A DNA stretch of 64,000 bases from Atrichornis clamosus. Lineage: Eukaryota; Chordata; Aves; Passeriformes; Menuridae. Positions 1 through 13,002 of the stretch are shown in pieces; the stretch's first letter is position 1, and every line of letters starts with the position of its first letter. The position numbers and the translations under genes are program-made. The DNA lies in contig WBMZ01011687.1 in NCBI GenBank assembly GCA_013400975.1, positions 124,001 to 188,000 of the forward strand. Reading direction: 5' to 3'. Below the pieces are notes generated by a model that was given only the letters and a program-made list of their open reading frames with translations, made no database searches and was not told the DNA's origin.

Positions 1-3000
1 GGCAAAACTCCAATTGGAATCTCTTGTCTCTTGTAATCAGTGGGAATTTTTCCTAAGGAGAACATTTTGCCAGCACTGGGCCATTTGTTCTTTTTCAATG
101 TTTATCTTGTGTCCATTTTATTATTGATCTTATGGCAGAATAAGGGAAATAGGCAGCTTTTTGGAACTGAGTAAAGTGAAAAAGAAAACCTAGCCACAAA
201 AGAGAAGCAATGATTAAATGGGGTTGATCAAGGTTAAATTTATATCGTGGATATGGAATTAGGGCTGCCTCACTTGCATAAAGGCTTTGTCACTCCTTTT
301 TTTTTTTTTTTTTTTTTTTTTTAAGTCTGATAAGATAATATAGAAAAAGGATTGAAGGAGTTGGCCCTTGAGCCCGTGTGTTGCTCAGGAACCTGTGCTG
401 TGGAGCTTTCTGGAAGACATTAACCTTGCTTTAAATACTTAACATGGAAAGAGTCTGTTCCTTGGTAACTGCTGGACTAATGGGATTGTCCTTGTTATTC
501 CTGGATCTACTTTCTAGCATTATTTTGCTTTTACCCGCTAGAGTAAAAGTCCACCTACTCGGGTTTTTTTAATATAAATACTTGTAGACTAAAAAAGCCA
601 GACATATTTTACATATAGTCTGAGCTAAGGTTTGTAACTATAGACAGCTTTTGAAATCCAGGTCACTCTTATTTTGTATTGTTTTCAGTAGAAAATGGTG
701 CTGTGTTTCAGTGCTAGCCTCACTATGATTTGGAAAATAAACCTCATCCATGTAGAATTCATCCAGTGTAAGGCCTATGTTAACTTTTATCTGCATCACC
801 ACAAAGTTGGAGTGGCGTTAGTCAGTGAAAAATTGCTTAGAAACTCAACAAAATATGCTTCCTAGTGTCGTGTTGCACATCAGTTACTATTGAAAGCCAG
901 AGAGAAAAACTGCAATAGAATTTACCCCCACGTTTGCTATTACATTGAAATTCATTATCTTTTTTCCTTCATCTCAGAAAGGAGTTCATATTTGTGCTAT
1001 TGATTTCATAAATAACAACAAAACTGCATATCTAACAAACTGCTCAAAAGTTTCTAAGTCGTTTAACAGCGTAGGTACTCTAAAAATGATTATTTTTCCA
1101 TGTGTTTTGTGTTTTTCTCCTGTTGTTCATCTTTTGGTCATCTTTGCCGCCCACATGAGAAATATAAATCATTACGGACTTATAACTGCAAAGATTTTAT
1201 AGCTGCCACAAAATAAGGGTAAGAAGTTTTCTCTTTGGATTTCCTAAATGTTTCAGCCATTTAAGGGTTTCAGTACTGGACTTTTTAAGGATTAATTTAA
1301 ATGTGTAATCTAAACGGTGACACTTCTCCTCCCATGTAAAAATGAAAAATGGTGATATTAATGTTAAAAAACAAATCCATCCTTTTTTTTTTTTTATGCT
1401 TAAGACAGGCAAGATATTGAAGAAATACGAGATGGTGAGAAAAATACTTTTAGTTCTATGTTGCATAATTTCTACTACTACTGGTTTGATTCTGGTGTGG
1501 AGAACTGCATCTGGAATGGTGCCATGTGTCCTGAGGGTTAGCTCCAGGTACTAAAAGAAATGGTAAAAGCTGTTTCACTCTTTGTACACTGTTAGAAAGA
1601 ACAGGGGGAAAAAACAGCCTCCAAAACTGAAGGGAAAAAGGAAAAGTTCCCTGTAGCCTCCACATATTTTTCAGCGCAAAATTATACAACTCTTCGATTA
1701 TTTTAGCTTTTGTTTTTATGAAAGAAATTGGAAAAAGCTCTTGAAAAGGGTCCTTGCCTGAAAAAGACCCAAATATCCTATTATTTACTATAAAGTGAGG
1801 GCAGTTTAAAACAGAATTTTTAACCAAAATGTGACAATATTTTCAAATTACATATTAGTAGGAAGTGACAAACACTATAAATAAAATTAATATATGATGC
1901 GATGCAGCTCTGTAATACAACATATGCAGCTAAAACCAGCCATTCTCATATGATAGAAACAGGTCCAGGTTCTCAGTGCTGATCCATTTCCCATGAAAGG
2001 TCCTGGGTTATGTGGTGATTTTCTGCTAAGGTTTTTCATTGTCAATGGTAAGACTTCAATACCTAAAAGAGTCTCTGTCAGCTGTAGTCATTATTAACTG
2101 CCCTTAAAATGAAATTTTTAAAATAGGACAATAAATATCATCTGGAGAGAGGTGTAGAAAACAAATTATCTATGGATGCTGGGTTTCCATACATAATATA
2201 TTCTTAGTTTGTGTGAATACAAGACACAGTACTTTTTTATTGAGTATGTTGAACAAATGCCCAAATAATTATGTGTGACAATAAATACAGGGCAATTCTA
2301 ATGTATTTTATATAACTTTTTTTTTTCTATTAATTAGATCAGTACTACTCTGAAATAGTTGTGAAATTAGGAAATTTGCCCCTTATCACAAGTGCTTTAA
2401 AGTTAATTTTACAAGTGGGGGCACAGTATGAATTAGCAGCTTTGGGTTTTGGCTGCTATACACTTGCACACCAATGGAAAATATTTACAACCATTTTTTT
2501 CAGTAGAATGGCTGAACTCCATGCCAAAAGCAGCTCATGAAGGGAAAAGAGAATAGGACAGGCTAAATAAATGATATGGCTGGTGTTTGATTTTAAAAAA
2601 GTGTTTAATGATTCAGATTCAAGTCTTTAATGTCAGAATTGCTTATAATTTTAATATTAATTAAATTGCACCAAATATTTTAAGAAATTGCAATTATTTA
2701 CCTTTTGAAAATGTCATTGTATTATTGAATTTCTGGGTTTTTACAGGGTTATTCTTTTATCAACATCTTTGTAAAAACATACATTTCATATGAATGAAAC
2801 CAAGTGTTTCCAGTTCCTAGGGATTTTCTTTTCCCATTCTTTACTTGACATCAGATGACTTAAAGGCATAATTCTTTCTTTTTTTTTTTTTCTTGTTATG
2901 GTGAATGACTAAAAAGGAAAAGAAGACATTCTTCATCTGAATCACAGTGAAAATGAGGAGAAAATTGTAACATACCAACAAAGAAGTGGGGAATCCAGGT

Positions 3001-5911
3001 GCAAGGCAGACTTTGCAGAGTGCCTGACTGTTGCGTAGGAAAGAAGGACAGAAGAGAAAACAGATGTCCAGGTATGATTTCTAAGGCTTTTGAGGCAGGT
3101 GGAGGAAAACGTGACTCTCCAGTTAAATTAGCTTTTAAAACACCCCAATGTTTCAGCTTAGAAGGGCAACACTTCAGTAGTTTCAGCAAGCCAGGCTGTA
3201 CCTTAAGTCGTGATGTCTAAGAAACTTAATCAGGTTGAAGAGACAGGCTATTTACAAAGCCCAGAAAACCCCTTTTTTCCATTAAGTTTCTCACACCTTT
3301 TAATTCCTTAACTAGTTCACAGATGTCTGTTTCAGTATGCTTCCAAAGTTTGCTAAAAATGCCTTTTACAAACTGAATTTAATAAGGACTGAAGTGCATT
3401 TTGTAGACCAAGTGCTTGACCTTTCCTCGAATTTAGAGCTGTGTTAACTAAATTATTAAGCAATAGTTTATAATTTTAAAAAAAATACATAATATTTAAA
3501 AGGATATTCTTTCTTTTGGCCAGGTTAAAGAAGCCAGCTGATTCTTATTCTACTGGGAACACTCAGGACTTGATCGGAATTTTCATATCTCAGAGGCAGT
3601 CCAGTGGGAATATTTTTGACATTTCTTTAGAAAACTCTAAACCCTGTTCTTCACCCTCACTCACTCACAGGTGACCAGTGAAATGCATAAGCTATTTCTG
3701 GTGCCTCAGATATTGTTCCCAGGATCAAAAGGCCACTTCTGGCTGTGAAAAATCTGGAGATTGAAATGTTGTTGTGCATTTCAAGACACAAGGTTATGCT
3801 TCACTAAAACTTCATCCTGAAAGTAAATATTCAGAATTTGAAAGGAAAACAAGAGTATATTAAGAAAATACCCTAGATTTTTCTGAATCATTACTATTAA
3901 TATTTTTAATTCCCACGAAAATGATTCCTCTTGTGTTCCTGTTTGAACTTCCCTGTTTTAGCATGACCACACCCATGTAATAAGCAGGTTACACTGTAAA
4001 GATAAAGTTCATATAAACTGCCTGTTACGTGTTTTTTCTCTCACCTTTAAAACACATCTCTCAGGTATTTTCAATGTCTTTCCTCATCCAGCACAAGAGA
4101 GGACTCATTGATGAAACTGAGAGAAGAGGTTGGCCATGGGTATCGATTTCACAAGGTGTCTCAGCTGTTCCTCCCATTTGCATTTGGGATTAAAGTGATG
4201 CCATATCCTTGCTTTGGAACATTTTCTACAGTTGCTTTTCTTCCTGTCAGTCAGTTCTCAACCCCTAATCCTCAGGGTTCAAGCAAGGAGTGTCATTAGT
4301 AATGTTGTGGAAGAGCACTCCAATAACACCTTTTAGAAATAAACTTCAAATAAAATAGCCCGTTATTGTCAGAATAAGGTCCTTCTAAATGCAGACATAA
4401 TTATCTTGCATGATGACCTTGCAAATATTTTGCATCAAGCTACAAAATCTGAAAGATTCAGAGTAGCCCAATGTTGTGACTTCGGATTAAAATTTGAGCT
4501 TCATAAACCCCCTCTGTTCCTGTCTTGCACAGGTGCTCTCACACTCACCTGCTCACACTCATGCACCCTCACATACAGACTTGCACAGCTTTGCTATCAA
4601 TGAGAAAACGTTCCTGGAAAATGTACTTTACCTGAAATACAGGTGGGACAGCCAAACCATTCACATTTTGAAATGATTCAAGAATGTTAATAAACCCATA
4701 AATGTTCTTTATTCTGTGGCCTCAGATGTCGAGGTATTTTGCTGATGTGGTTGCTTTTTGATTTATTTTTAAATTTCCGAAGTTTGAGTTGTTCTTTGTG
4801 ATGTAAAAACAGAGAATTCAAAGTAAAATTCCGCTTCTGTCCCGTAGTCCTGGTGTGGCCCCCCCTGTCATTAATACCAGGTTTGTGTGACATAGAATCT
4901 CCTACTACCAAACAGCTGACTGGAATCAAAGATGTGTAAGTCCTTTTTATTGGTTAACCCTAATAATTCAGGGTGCACTTCAGAGTTTATGCTTGATTTC
5001 TGGGGTTTTTGGGTTATTTTGTTTTTTTCCTAATTCCACACCTCTTGCAGAAGACCAGGTAAGTGTTGGTGAGGTTTTTTGCTTTGTTTTAGAAGAACGG
5101 CATCAGACTACCACTGACGTATTTGAACTGGAAGATGGTTGTACAGGAAGGAAATGCTCTGCCAGGTCTTTAAAGAATGAGTTTTGGAGCCAGATCTGTG
5201 GTTAAACTGGAGTCTAACACTTCTGTGTCTGTGAAACAAGAGGTACAAACGAGGTAATTCCTGGTTTCATGTCCCACATTTTAGATTTGTTACCCCACGT
5301 CACTGAGTCCTGTCAGAGGACATCATTGTGTCAGGTACTGAGCAAAGGGGGGGAAAAATACGGTGTTGTCTCGTAAGGTAACTCAAGATGTGGTTTTCTT
5401 CATTCTGAAGAAATCACCTACCAGTTATTTCCTTCATGCCCCGTGAAGTGACTAGACTTTGAAGTAACTCTTGAGTTGTGCCTGACTGCGCTCTCCCTGA
5501 GCCTGCTACTCTGTGAGATCCTGAGCATCTTTTGTTATCTTTTTCTATAGATGCTGCCCTTATTCCCCCTCTTCTTTGCTCTTGTGTCATCCCTCCTAGA
5601 TCACAGTTTCAGAAACCTCCAGTCTAGATAAATTTTTGAAGGAATTAATATACTAGATAATTTACTTACACACTTAAATAGGTAAAATATGAAATTAATT
5701 AAAAGTGATTACTTTTTTTCTGATAATATCTTACCACACTTACCAACCCAGACAGTTTTGATGAATATGTTTCATGACTCTGGTGTCAGATTGACATAGA
5801 AACATCAGGATTCTAATAGCAAAATGTTAATTTCTCTGAACAGCAAATAATAGGTTCTTTCATTAAACTACAGCAAATAATGACAAATGCCTGTTCTTTG
5901 TGCATCAGCAG
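1..5911. other. AT-rich single-copy DNA, no gene recognised
   Basis: No transposon, RNA gene or convincing exon is visible here. Open frames are short and scattered on both strands. Notable items are a 26-T run at 297-322, AT-rich stretches near 2.6-2.8 kb, and pyrimidine-rich tracts ending in AG near 5050 and 5092. These AGs lie close to a GTAAGT at 5059, but no exon of plausible size results. The sequence is typical of avian intergenic or intronic DNA. Confidence 0.6.
297..322 (+). repeat. poly(T) run, 26 nt
   Basis: An uninterrupted run of 26 T follows CACTCC and precedes AAGTCTGA. It is the longest homopolymer in the window. No retroposon body is recognisable on either side, so it is a simple repeat rather than the tail of an identifiable element. 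Its length is likely polymorphic and prone to sequencing error. Confidence 0.95.
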
Positions 5912-5998
5912 GGATATCCCATCATTTGCCTTGGGAAGGTGAACACTGTCTGGTTCTGTGTGCCATGGGGTAACAGCAAGTCTCTGGGAAATCTACAG
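5912..5998 (+). other. candidate exon (87 bp, fully open in one frame)
   Basis: The segment follows CATCAGCAG (acceptor AG at 5910-5911) and ends at TACAG|GTAAGG. It is exactly 29 codons and open in phase 0 from end to end. The acceptor has only a modest pyrimidine tract. The encoded peptide (GYPIICLGKVN... at its start) resembles nothing I recognise. Pairs like this occur by chance in introns, so this is a weak candidate. Confidence 0.12.
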
Positions 5999-6640
5999 GT
6001 AAGGCCAGGAGGATTAGAATGCAATGGCCAGAAATGTGAGGAATTTGAGTTTACTGCCTAGTAAATGCAAGAATTTCTGAAACTTGGATTTTCCTAGTTT
6101 CACACTTACACAGGGTTGCTCTTTGCTCTTTTTCTTGATTGAATCTCTGCTGTAACTCAAACACTTGTAAGAGCTCACTTAACTTGTGACTGGATAGGTA
6201 TTTGAGTAGGATCTTGCAAAAGACTTTCTTTCAGTAACTTTTAGAGCAGGACAGAAGGGTACCACTTCAGGCTGTCCTAACTATTCCCATGGTAAACTGA
6301 AAATATTATTAGGTCAATTCAGGGGCACAAAGTAAATGAGAAAGGATAGCTTAGTTTTTCAGATGCAAAATTGATATTAAATCTTCTTGTTCATACAAAC
6401 AAAAGCAAATGTAGAGGTAATATTAGAAAAGAACTGTACACAACAAGGTTTAATATTCATTCAAAGGTTTTCCCCCAAGGCAGGCCCATGGGCTGTGTGA
6501 ATCTTCACAGCTGAAGTTGAATTAATGGGGGGAACAAAGAGAACAAAAAAAACCTGCTTAACATAACTAAAACCACTCCATATGTAGTAAGACTGGATGT
6601 TACATGGAATTGCAGATCGCAGAAGAAAGACCATGGTGAA

Positions 6641-6755
6641 AAGCATGTTCCAAAGCCAAAGAAGAAAAAACAAAGCCACCAAAAAAAAACCACAAAAAGA
6701 AAAAAAAACACACCAAAAAAGCCCAAAACAAACAAACAAACAAAAAAACTAAGCC
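6641..6755 (+). repeat. A-rich low-complexity tract with CAAA/CCAAA units
   Basis: The plus strand is almost entirely A and C here, with A runs broken by CC, GC and AAAC steps. It includes three to four copies of CAAA near 6730-6745. It has no clear periodic unit. It may be a decayed retroposon tail, although no body is recognisable next to it. Confidence 0.7.
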
Positions 6756-7318
6756 AAAACAAAACCCACCATCCAAAAACAGCTACTTCCTCACTCTGGG
6801 ATAACAGAGCATCAACTTCAACACTGTATTCATCCCAGGAGAAGACTCCAGAGGCTGCCACCTCAACACACCCATCCATAGGCTGAATCCAGAGACTTTG
6901 GAACCCAGGGGTGCAGGGTAAGTGTAAAGAAGGAGCCGATGCCACGAAGTTTTTGTGCAGTACTTTAAAAAATATTTTTGTGATGTTTTGGTTTTTATCT
7001 CCTTTTATGTGTAATACTAAGTACACAGAAAATGTGAAGTAATTTAGTGATTAGATTGTCAAGATAGCAATTACAGTCCCAGCAAATCCTTGGCTTTAAG
7101 TTTCAGATGTCTCATTTTTGCCTATAACAAGGCTTTCAGAGAGATGCTGTGTTATGTTTCATGAGAGATTGTTTGTTATCAGTTTCCTAGACAAATTAAT
7201 GAAAATAGTCACATTGGAGACAAATTTCCAAGACAAACAGTGGGCTTTCCACATCTTCAAGAGTTTTCAGATCACAATAATGTGCCTTTTCAGAAGATTT
7301 AATTTCATCAACTGCATG

Positions 7319-7359
7319 AATGTATAGATTAATTAAATTAAATGTATAGATTAATTAAA
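7319..7359 (+). repeat. tandem duplication, two 19 bp units, period 22
   Basis: The unit AATGTATAGATTAATTAAA occurs at 7319-7337 and again at 7341-7359 with no mismatch, separated by TTA. This is a local slippage-type duplication. The TTAATTAA core within each copy is palindromic. Confidence 0.9.
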
Positions 7360-10067
7360 CATAAGTTATTTGGTTCACTACACAGGTGATTCCAGAAAAT
7401 GGAAAAGAATTACAGAATAATAAACAGAATATCCATAGGTTGTATGTTAGTAGGGAGAATTTTATAAAACCATTAATAGATTTGCTAAAAAATAATAAAC
7501 AAAAAAGAAATGAGATTAAAAAAATATTTTCCATAGTATTTTTCTTTATATTTCCTTGGTGTAAAGGTAAATGTAGGTAAAGGGCAAGTCTATGTAAGCT
7601 CATGTATTTCTGAAAAAGGTTATTATCCATTGCATTTTCATTCTTTTGGCATATTAATTTATTGTCTTATTGGCCAACAAGGTTTTGTTGGGGATTTTTT
7701 TGTGTTTTTTTCCTTTAGAGAAATCTTTTCAGGCTACTCTGTGATGTTTAGAAAACAGGTGGTATTTAATAAGTAAACTCTAATTGCAATCAAGAGTGAA
7801 CGATGAACGAATTTAAAATTAAATGATGGTTGCAGAAGTATCCTGATATCTTGTTTTGCCAAAGATGATATTTCTTGTTGAAATCCTAGCACTAATCAAT
7901 GATGGTTGAATGTCTATGCTATTAAGTGCTACATTACTCTTGAATCCTCCTCAGCTGAGAACAGCATATTGAGGAATAAAAATTGAGAAAGAAGGTTAAT
8001 CTAAACATTGTGAATCTCCTTTAAGTGCAGATTTCATGTGGCTATAAAGTTGCACGTGGAATTTAAAGGCATTGCTCTGAGATTACTGTCGTGATGGTAG
8101 CAGTTGACACAGTCTTCCCAGTCTAATAAAAGAGAGAAGGGAGACTCTGAGATAACATTTGATCTAAAAAGGAGCTGCTGACAAAATTAATAGGGATGAT
8201 GTCCAAGCTAGTTGTGACACGGAATTAAATTTACTGTTTGTAGGAAAACCTTGTAGGTCATACTTTTTTTTGCCAGCTACAATGAGTTGCTTATTTTCCA
8301 GAGCATGCCACCAAAATGTCAATTGAACTCGAGAATCCTCTGCTCTGTTACCTAGGCTATCTTCTGTCCAGAGCTGTTTCATTTCACTGTTTCTAAATCA
8401 TCCGTGATGGATGTTCATACCCAGTCTGCATAGCCTCTGAATATTTATAGCAGTGGCAATTCTGTGATTTCCTGCTAGAATCTAATTATTTGACTGTCTA
8501 TTTTGAAAGTTTATTGTCTGTTTCATTCTGCTAAATTGAATCCTGCTTTTTCAGCTGCACTTTTTTTTTTTCTTTTTCGTTATTATTCTTAACTCCATTC
8601 AAAGCAACACAGGAGAATGATCTTTAACTGTAAAGATCAGCAAAGGGAAGGAGAAAATTGAGCAAGTGCTTCTTGTTTCTTACGATATATAAAAGGGGTT
8701 TGGAGAGCAGAACCATTTTTTATGGAATTTAATAGAAATAAAGTGAGATCAGGAAATGGAGGCAAAGCATACCTGGAAGCTTGGTGAACAGATAGACCAC
8801 AGGTAGGATTACACATTAGAAACACTGATTAAATGAAATCTGAGTACGTGTGAAGAGAGAGGTTCAGACTGTGAAACTCCACGTTAGGTGTCCTTTTTGA
8901 TGAAACACTTTATAAATCCTAAAATCCCTGTAAGAAAAGAATTCTCTTACCAAACAGAAGAATATATTTTAGTTGTATGTCCGAACAGTTATTCCCGTTT
9001 TTAGGAGTGGGATGCAGAGCTGAGTGGGAACACATTCCATAGGAATTCTCTGCTGCCGGAGTTCCTTGCTGGGGAACCGGGATCACCTCCTGCCCCTCGA
9101 GCCTCTCAGGGTTTAAATTTAGATTAAATCTATTTTACTCTACCCGTGAGAAGAGGGTACCCCAAGGCTTCTGCTGAGCTGACCTGAGAAGCAACGCAAA
9201 GCACCAAACCTCCAGGTAGCAGCATCACTACTGGATGTCAAATGCTAAGTTTAGATGTTTACTGAAATTTTCATGAAGGTTAGGGTGGAATTAAAAATAA
9301 GAGCAGGTTAACTAAATGCAGATAGAAATGAGGAGATAAACCTTGTCCAGCTCTGTGAGGATTGGAGGCATGAGAAATACATGATAGTCATAAAATAGAA
9401 ATAATAATGAAATAGGGCTGTTCACTAGTATTTACTGTTGTTATGAACAGAATAATTACCTATGAAGATCCTCATGCCATAAACCATCTTTAATTTTAAA
9501 GTTGTTGATATTTGTTGCGTGAAATTTTCATCCACATTCTCAAAATCCGCATCTAAAAAAGAAATCTCATTTAAAACCATCTAAAAAGACCCCAGCTACT
9601 GTAAAGGAAGGAGCCGGGGACTCAGCCACCTGCTTTGATAGTCAGAGGCTCCTTTATTGTGCAGCTGCAGATACAGGAGTGACTTTGAAGGCAGCTGGCA
9701 CTGAGGCTGGAATGAAGACACAGAAATGAGTTTTTCCCGTGGTACCCATTGGCCGTTGCTTCTCTCTGATTTGAGGTCAGGGAGGGACTTTTCTGCAGTC
9801 ACAGTACCTGTCAAGAAGATCTACACTTTATGCAGCATGAGGGAAGAGCTGGCCAGAATACTGATGGAAATCTACTGCACAGCGCCTTTCACGTGGCTGG
9901 CAAATAGAAACCCTCCTTTGTTTTGCTCGTGACATTTTCCAAGTGTTTTGCAACACTTTTGGGAGGGAAAGAATTTACGAGCTCTACTAACTTCCAGAAT
10001 TGTTTGGAAAAAATGTCTGTACTAAAGGCAGGAGAGGGCTACTCTTCTTAAAAGACAAGACTACTCA

Positions 10068-10199
10068 AAGCCCTTGTAAAAAGTCCCTCTCCAGCTTTCT
10101 TGTCAGCCCCATTCAGGTACTGGAAGGTGCTATAAGGTCTCCTTGGAGACTTCTCTTCTCCCTGAACAACCCCAGCTCTCTTAACCTGCCTTCATAGGA
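10068..10199 (-). mobile_element. CR1 LINE fragment, 3' region
   Basis: The plus strand reads as the antisense of the CR1 3' region: CCTTGTAAAAAGTCCCTCTC, then CCAGCTTTCTTG, GTACTGGAAGG and GCTATAAGGTCTCC, ending with GAACAACCCCAGCTCTCTTA. This stretch belongs to the end of the reverse transcriptase ORF and the adjoining 3' sequence, so the element lies on the minus strand. It is about 130 bp, truncated at both ends, with small deletions (for example CTTCTCCCTGAAC where CR1 has CTTCTCCAGGCTGAAC). It is non-functional. Confidence 0.93.
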
Positions 10200-10531
10200 T
10201 TAACAATTTACTTCAAATTGCTAATAGAGCACTCCAATTTAGATTGAGAACTCTGTGAATAGAACTACAGAAAATAGTGATGCCCTAGAACAAAGGACAA
10301 AGAGCAAAGGGGAGATGGTGGCACTTTGGATGAACAAAAATTGGCCTGAAGCCACGACTTTAATCAACAAAATCAGAAATACTTGCTTCTGGTAAGAAAT
10401 ATAGTGGGTTTTCGTTATAACTCTTGGTGCTTCAGTTTCTGCCTTGATGCATGGCAGAAGAAACATGGGAACTGGAGGCGTTCCCAGAGAAGGTGACTCC
10501 CAGTCCAGGGCACGTCGTGTCACTCTTGGTG

Positions 10532-10606
10532 TGTCCTGTGCAGGGCCAGGAGTTGATGATTCTTGTGGGTCCCCTCCAACTCAGCTTATTCTGTAATTCT
10601 GTGAAT
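10532..10606 (+). mobile_element. CR1 LINE 3'-terminal fragment
   Basis: The stretch GGCCAGGAGTTGATGATTCT, GTGGGTCCCCTCCAACTCAG and TTATTCTGTAATTCTGTGAA is the typical CR1 3' UTR in sense orientation. It ends in a decayed version of the 8 bp terminal repeats (ATTCTATG-like). It is about 75 bp, severely 5' truncated as usual for CR1. It lies about 330 bp from a CR1 scrap of opposite orientation. Confidence 0.9.
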
Positions 10607-12539
10607 ATCTGCTTACATGCAACTCTAAATTCTCATTCAGCACGTGGCAGCCTTTCCACCTGAGTCATGGCCTGCTGCACTGTGTACCTTGCTGGATTAA
10701 TTCCAACTGGCCAGGGATTACTCGTGTTAAATAGCTCTGCAATGTAAGTCAGAGTCCTGGAACATTTATAAAGCAGTAGAAAAGTTTAATGTACAGGATT
10801 ATAAAGTAAATCTGTTTGCTGGAATATCTATTATTTTGTTCAGATGTAATTCTAGTCTACTGCTGCAGAGTATTCCCAATAGCATAGAGATGAAGTTAGA
10901 GCCAATTCCTGCAATCTTATTTTTCCCCACCTGAAATAATAGCAAACTAGCCATAACTAAGCCATTCTCAACTGGAGTTAAATGGCTAAAAAAGACAAGT
11001 TTGTAACATTTTCTTTCATATTACAAATTAAGCTAACTGGAGTATGTTTCATTTTTTATTCTACTATGCAGTAACAGCAACTAATGGTATATTTCTGTGT
11101 ACACGGGCATAAGTTCTCCCTTAAAACTCACAAGCAAATTTTCCAAAACTGTTCACTTCTACATAATTCAGGGATGATTTCCTCTAGTGCTAAAGTTAGT
11201 GACTGAAACTTCAGATTCAGCGCTGCACGGGAGCCTGAGCCCGTGGTCGTGACAATCCATTTCAGCCTGAGACTCCCCAGCTTGTCTGGCACTGATATGC
11301 CATCCTTGTGCTGTGTGTGCCTCAGCTTCTTTGAGATGCCTGACACCGGAACACCAGCTCAGGAAGCAGCACTGCACACACTGAGGGTATTATGCTTTAA
11401 AGACTTCAGCCGCTGCTGTATTTCCCTGAAATGCTGATAGAGTCGATGTTGATGCTGTCCCAATGCTGTTAGAAAGGGCTGAGACGGCACATTTAAATCC
11501 AAAGATACAACTCAGTTGGAGTATAGGAGCATTCTTTTTATTGAACCACAGTTTTGTGTTTCATTCCACTCTTTTGTCTTCTTTTTCAAGTCTTTGAGGC
11601 TTGGTTGGTTTGTCCTCAGAACCCACCTCTTCCTCCTTGGTATTCTAGAATAGATTAAATTTTGAGTTATTGGTACAACTTCCTCACAGGGAAGTACAAT
11701 TGGAAATCATATACCAGGGGATCTAATGAGAATAATTTGAGGAGTGTCAAAGCCAGCCAAGTATTTCAGCTCTACTGAGCCACAGCAAGATTCATTTTCC
11801 AAGATCTATTACTAAATGGGTATAATGGTTTCTTGTGCTGTTCCAACTCGGTCACTTGACAGGCTTAATAGTCTGCTGGAAGCAGTTGGGTATCACTCCA
11901 AGTCCCTGCCCATCAGATAAATATATTTGTCCATGTAAGTCCTTTTCCAAAGACTGAATAATATTGTAGAGATGGGAAGAGGTACTGTTGAGTGCTGGGT
12001 CACCTAATACCTTTCTGTAAAAGGATATTTCAGTCAAGTCAAGAAAGCAATTTATATTCAGAAATCATGTTTGGGTGTTATTTGGTAGGTGTTCAAGGTG
12101 ATTTAGGTGCACCCTTTTCATAAGCATTCACTAGTGGAGTCAGAAGCTCTATATTCATGGCAACAGCAGTTGAAGATTGCCTTGGTTTGCAGATTTCTTT
12201 ACTTATTTTCCCTTCTGCTTGCTATCATTTCACATCTCTTTTACTCAGTCTTCTTAGATAAGCTATCAGCAGGTAGCAGGGCCCTGTAGGAAACACGAGC
12301 TGCTTACAAATTACGTCTCATCCTGCGTAGATGTATTCTTTCAACACCACAGTACACAGAATTAGACCTTTCTGTTTACCTCAGGGACCAGCAACTTCTG
12401 CTGAGAGAACAAGTGTAAAGAAAGGAAAGGATTCAAACACTTTGTAGGAAGGCCTCACGCCTGGTTGGAAGCTGGGAAATCTTTGATGTTTCAGGCATGA
12501 CAAATCTCTCTGGCCATCTCAGAGCTCTCACAGTGCACA
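10607..12539. other. unique DNA, no gene recognised
   Basis: There is no recognisable repeat or exon. A small rise in CpG occurs at 11220-11350, where a 72-codon minus-strand frame (11128-11346) looks mildly protein-like. No good splice signal frames it and I do not call it. The remainder is AT-rich unique DNA. Confidence 0.55.
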
Positions 12540-13002
12540 TCTAATCTCAGGTGATGGGACTCGGGCTAAATGAATTCTTTCCCTTCAAAATTGCTAACCA
12601 AGATTCCCGAGCAGACGGCGGTGAGGGTGTGGGGCCTGTCTTGCAGGATGAAGGCTGTGAAGGAAGGAGGATTCCGTTCACATCCTCCTGCTATGTCCTG
12701 CTGAGGGCTGTGGGAACAAGGCCCAGGGCCACCAGGGTGGTGTGGGATGGGATGGAGTCAGGGCTGTGTTCGTGGCAGCCCCAAGAAGTCCTCTCCCCCT
12801 GCCTTCCCATGCCCTGCAGACACCCTTTCAAGAGCCCCTGAAGCCTGGAACGTTTTTGTTACAGGCAGTTCTCATCCTGCCCCGGGCATCACCTCGTGCT
12901 GCCCTGCCCATGGTGCTCCAATGCTAAACTGCTGCTGGAAGGGAGACAGGGAGGATGGAGCACAGTCCAAACAGATCAGGAATGACCCATCTCAGTCATT
13001 TC
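12540..13002 (-). repeat. GC-rich block, possible body of a tRNA-headed retroposon
   Basis: About 460 bp are clearly richer in G and C than both flanks. The block contains the 64 bp segment that recurs at 17106-17169. On the minus strand it lies directly downstream of a tRNA-Phe-like relic, the layout of a tRNA-headed SINE or similar retroposon. I see no CR1 tail, no terminal repeats and no target-site duplication. It could instead be a GC-rich unique segment beside an unrelated tRNA relic. Confidence 0.3.
12723..12786 (+). repeat. 64 bp direct repeat, copy 1
   Basis: This segment begins CCAGGGCCACCAGGGTGGTG and ends GTGGCAGCCCCAAGA. It is identical over all 64 bases to 17106-17169, an offset of 4383 bp. 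The match stops sharply at both ends (C versus A upstream, A versus C downstream). This copy sits inside a GC-rich block of similar composition, so it is the more likely source. Confidence 0.97.

Larger units (their letters stand above)
5999..10067. other. AT-rich single-copy DNA, no gene recognised
   Basis: This stretch holds an A-rich patch at 6540-6760, a 22 bp tandem duplication at 7319-7359, and otherwise unique AT-rich sequence. A 173-codon open frame on the minus strand at 6505-7026 is largely the reverse of the A-rich patch. It reads as Phe/Leu/Val-rich low complexity and is not a credible gene. GC rises slightly near 9.04-9.11 kb without a recognisable feature. Confidence 0.6.

Noticed and set aside
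2384..2432. Possible second MIR/L3 relic (AGTGCTTTAAAG... GTGGGGGCACAG)
   Set aside because: Only short words match and their spacing differs from the MIR/L3 arrangement; likely chance.
5044..5064. 8 bp between a strong acceptor and GTAAGT
   Set aside because: An 8 bp exon is implausibly short, and the alternative longer exon from the same acceptor lacks a donor.
6505..7026. 173-codon open frame on the minus strand
   Set aside because: Much of it is the reverse complement of an A-rich low-complexity tract, giving runs of Phe, Leu, Val and Trp with no codon structure or homology I can see. Simple sequence lacks stops by composition.
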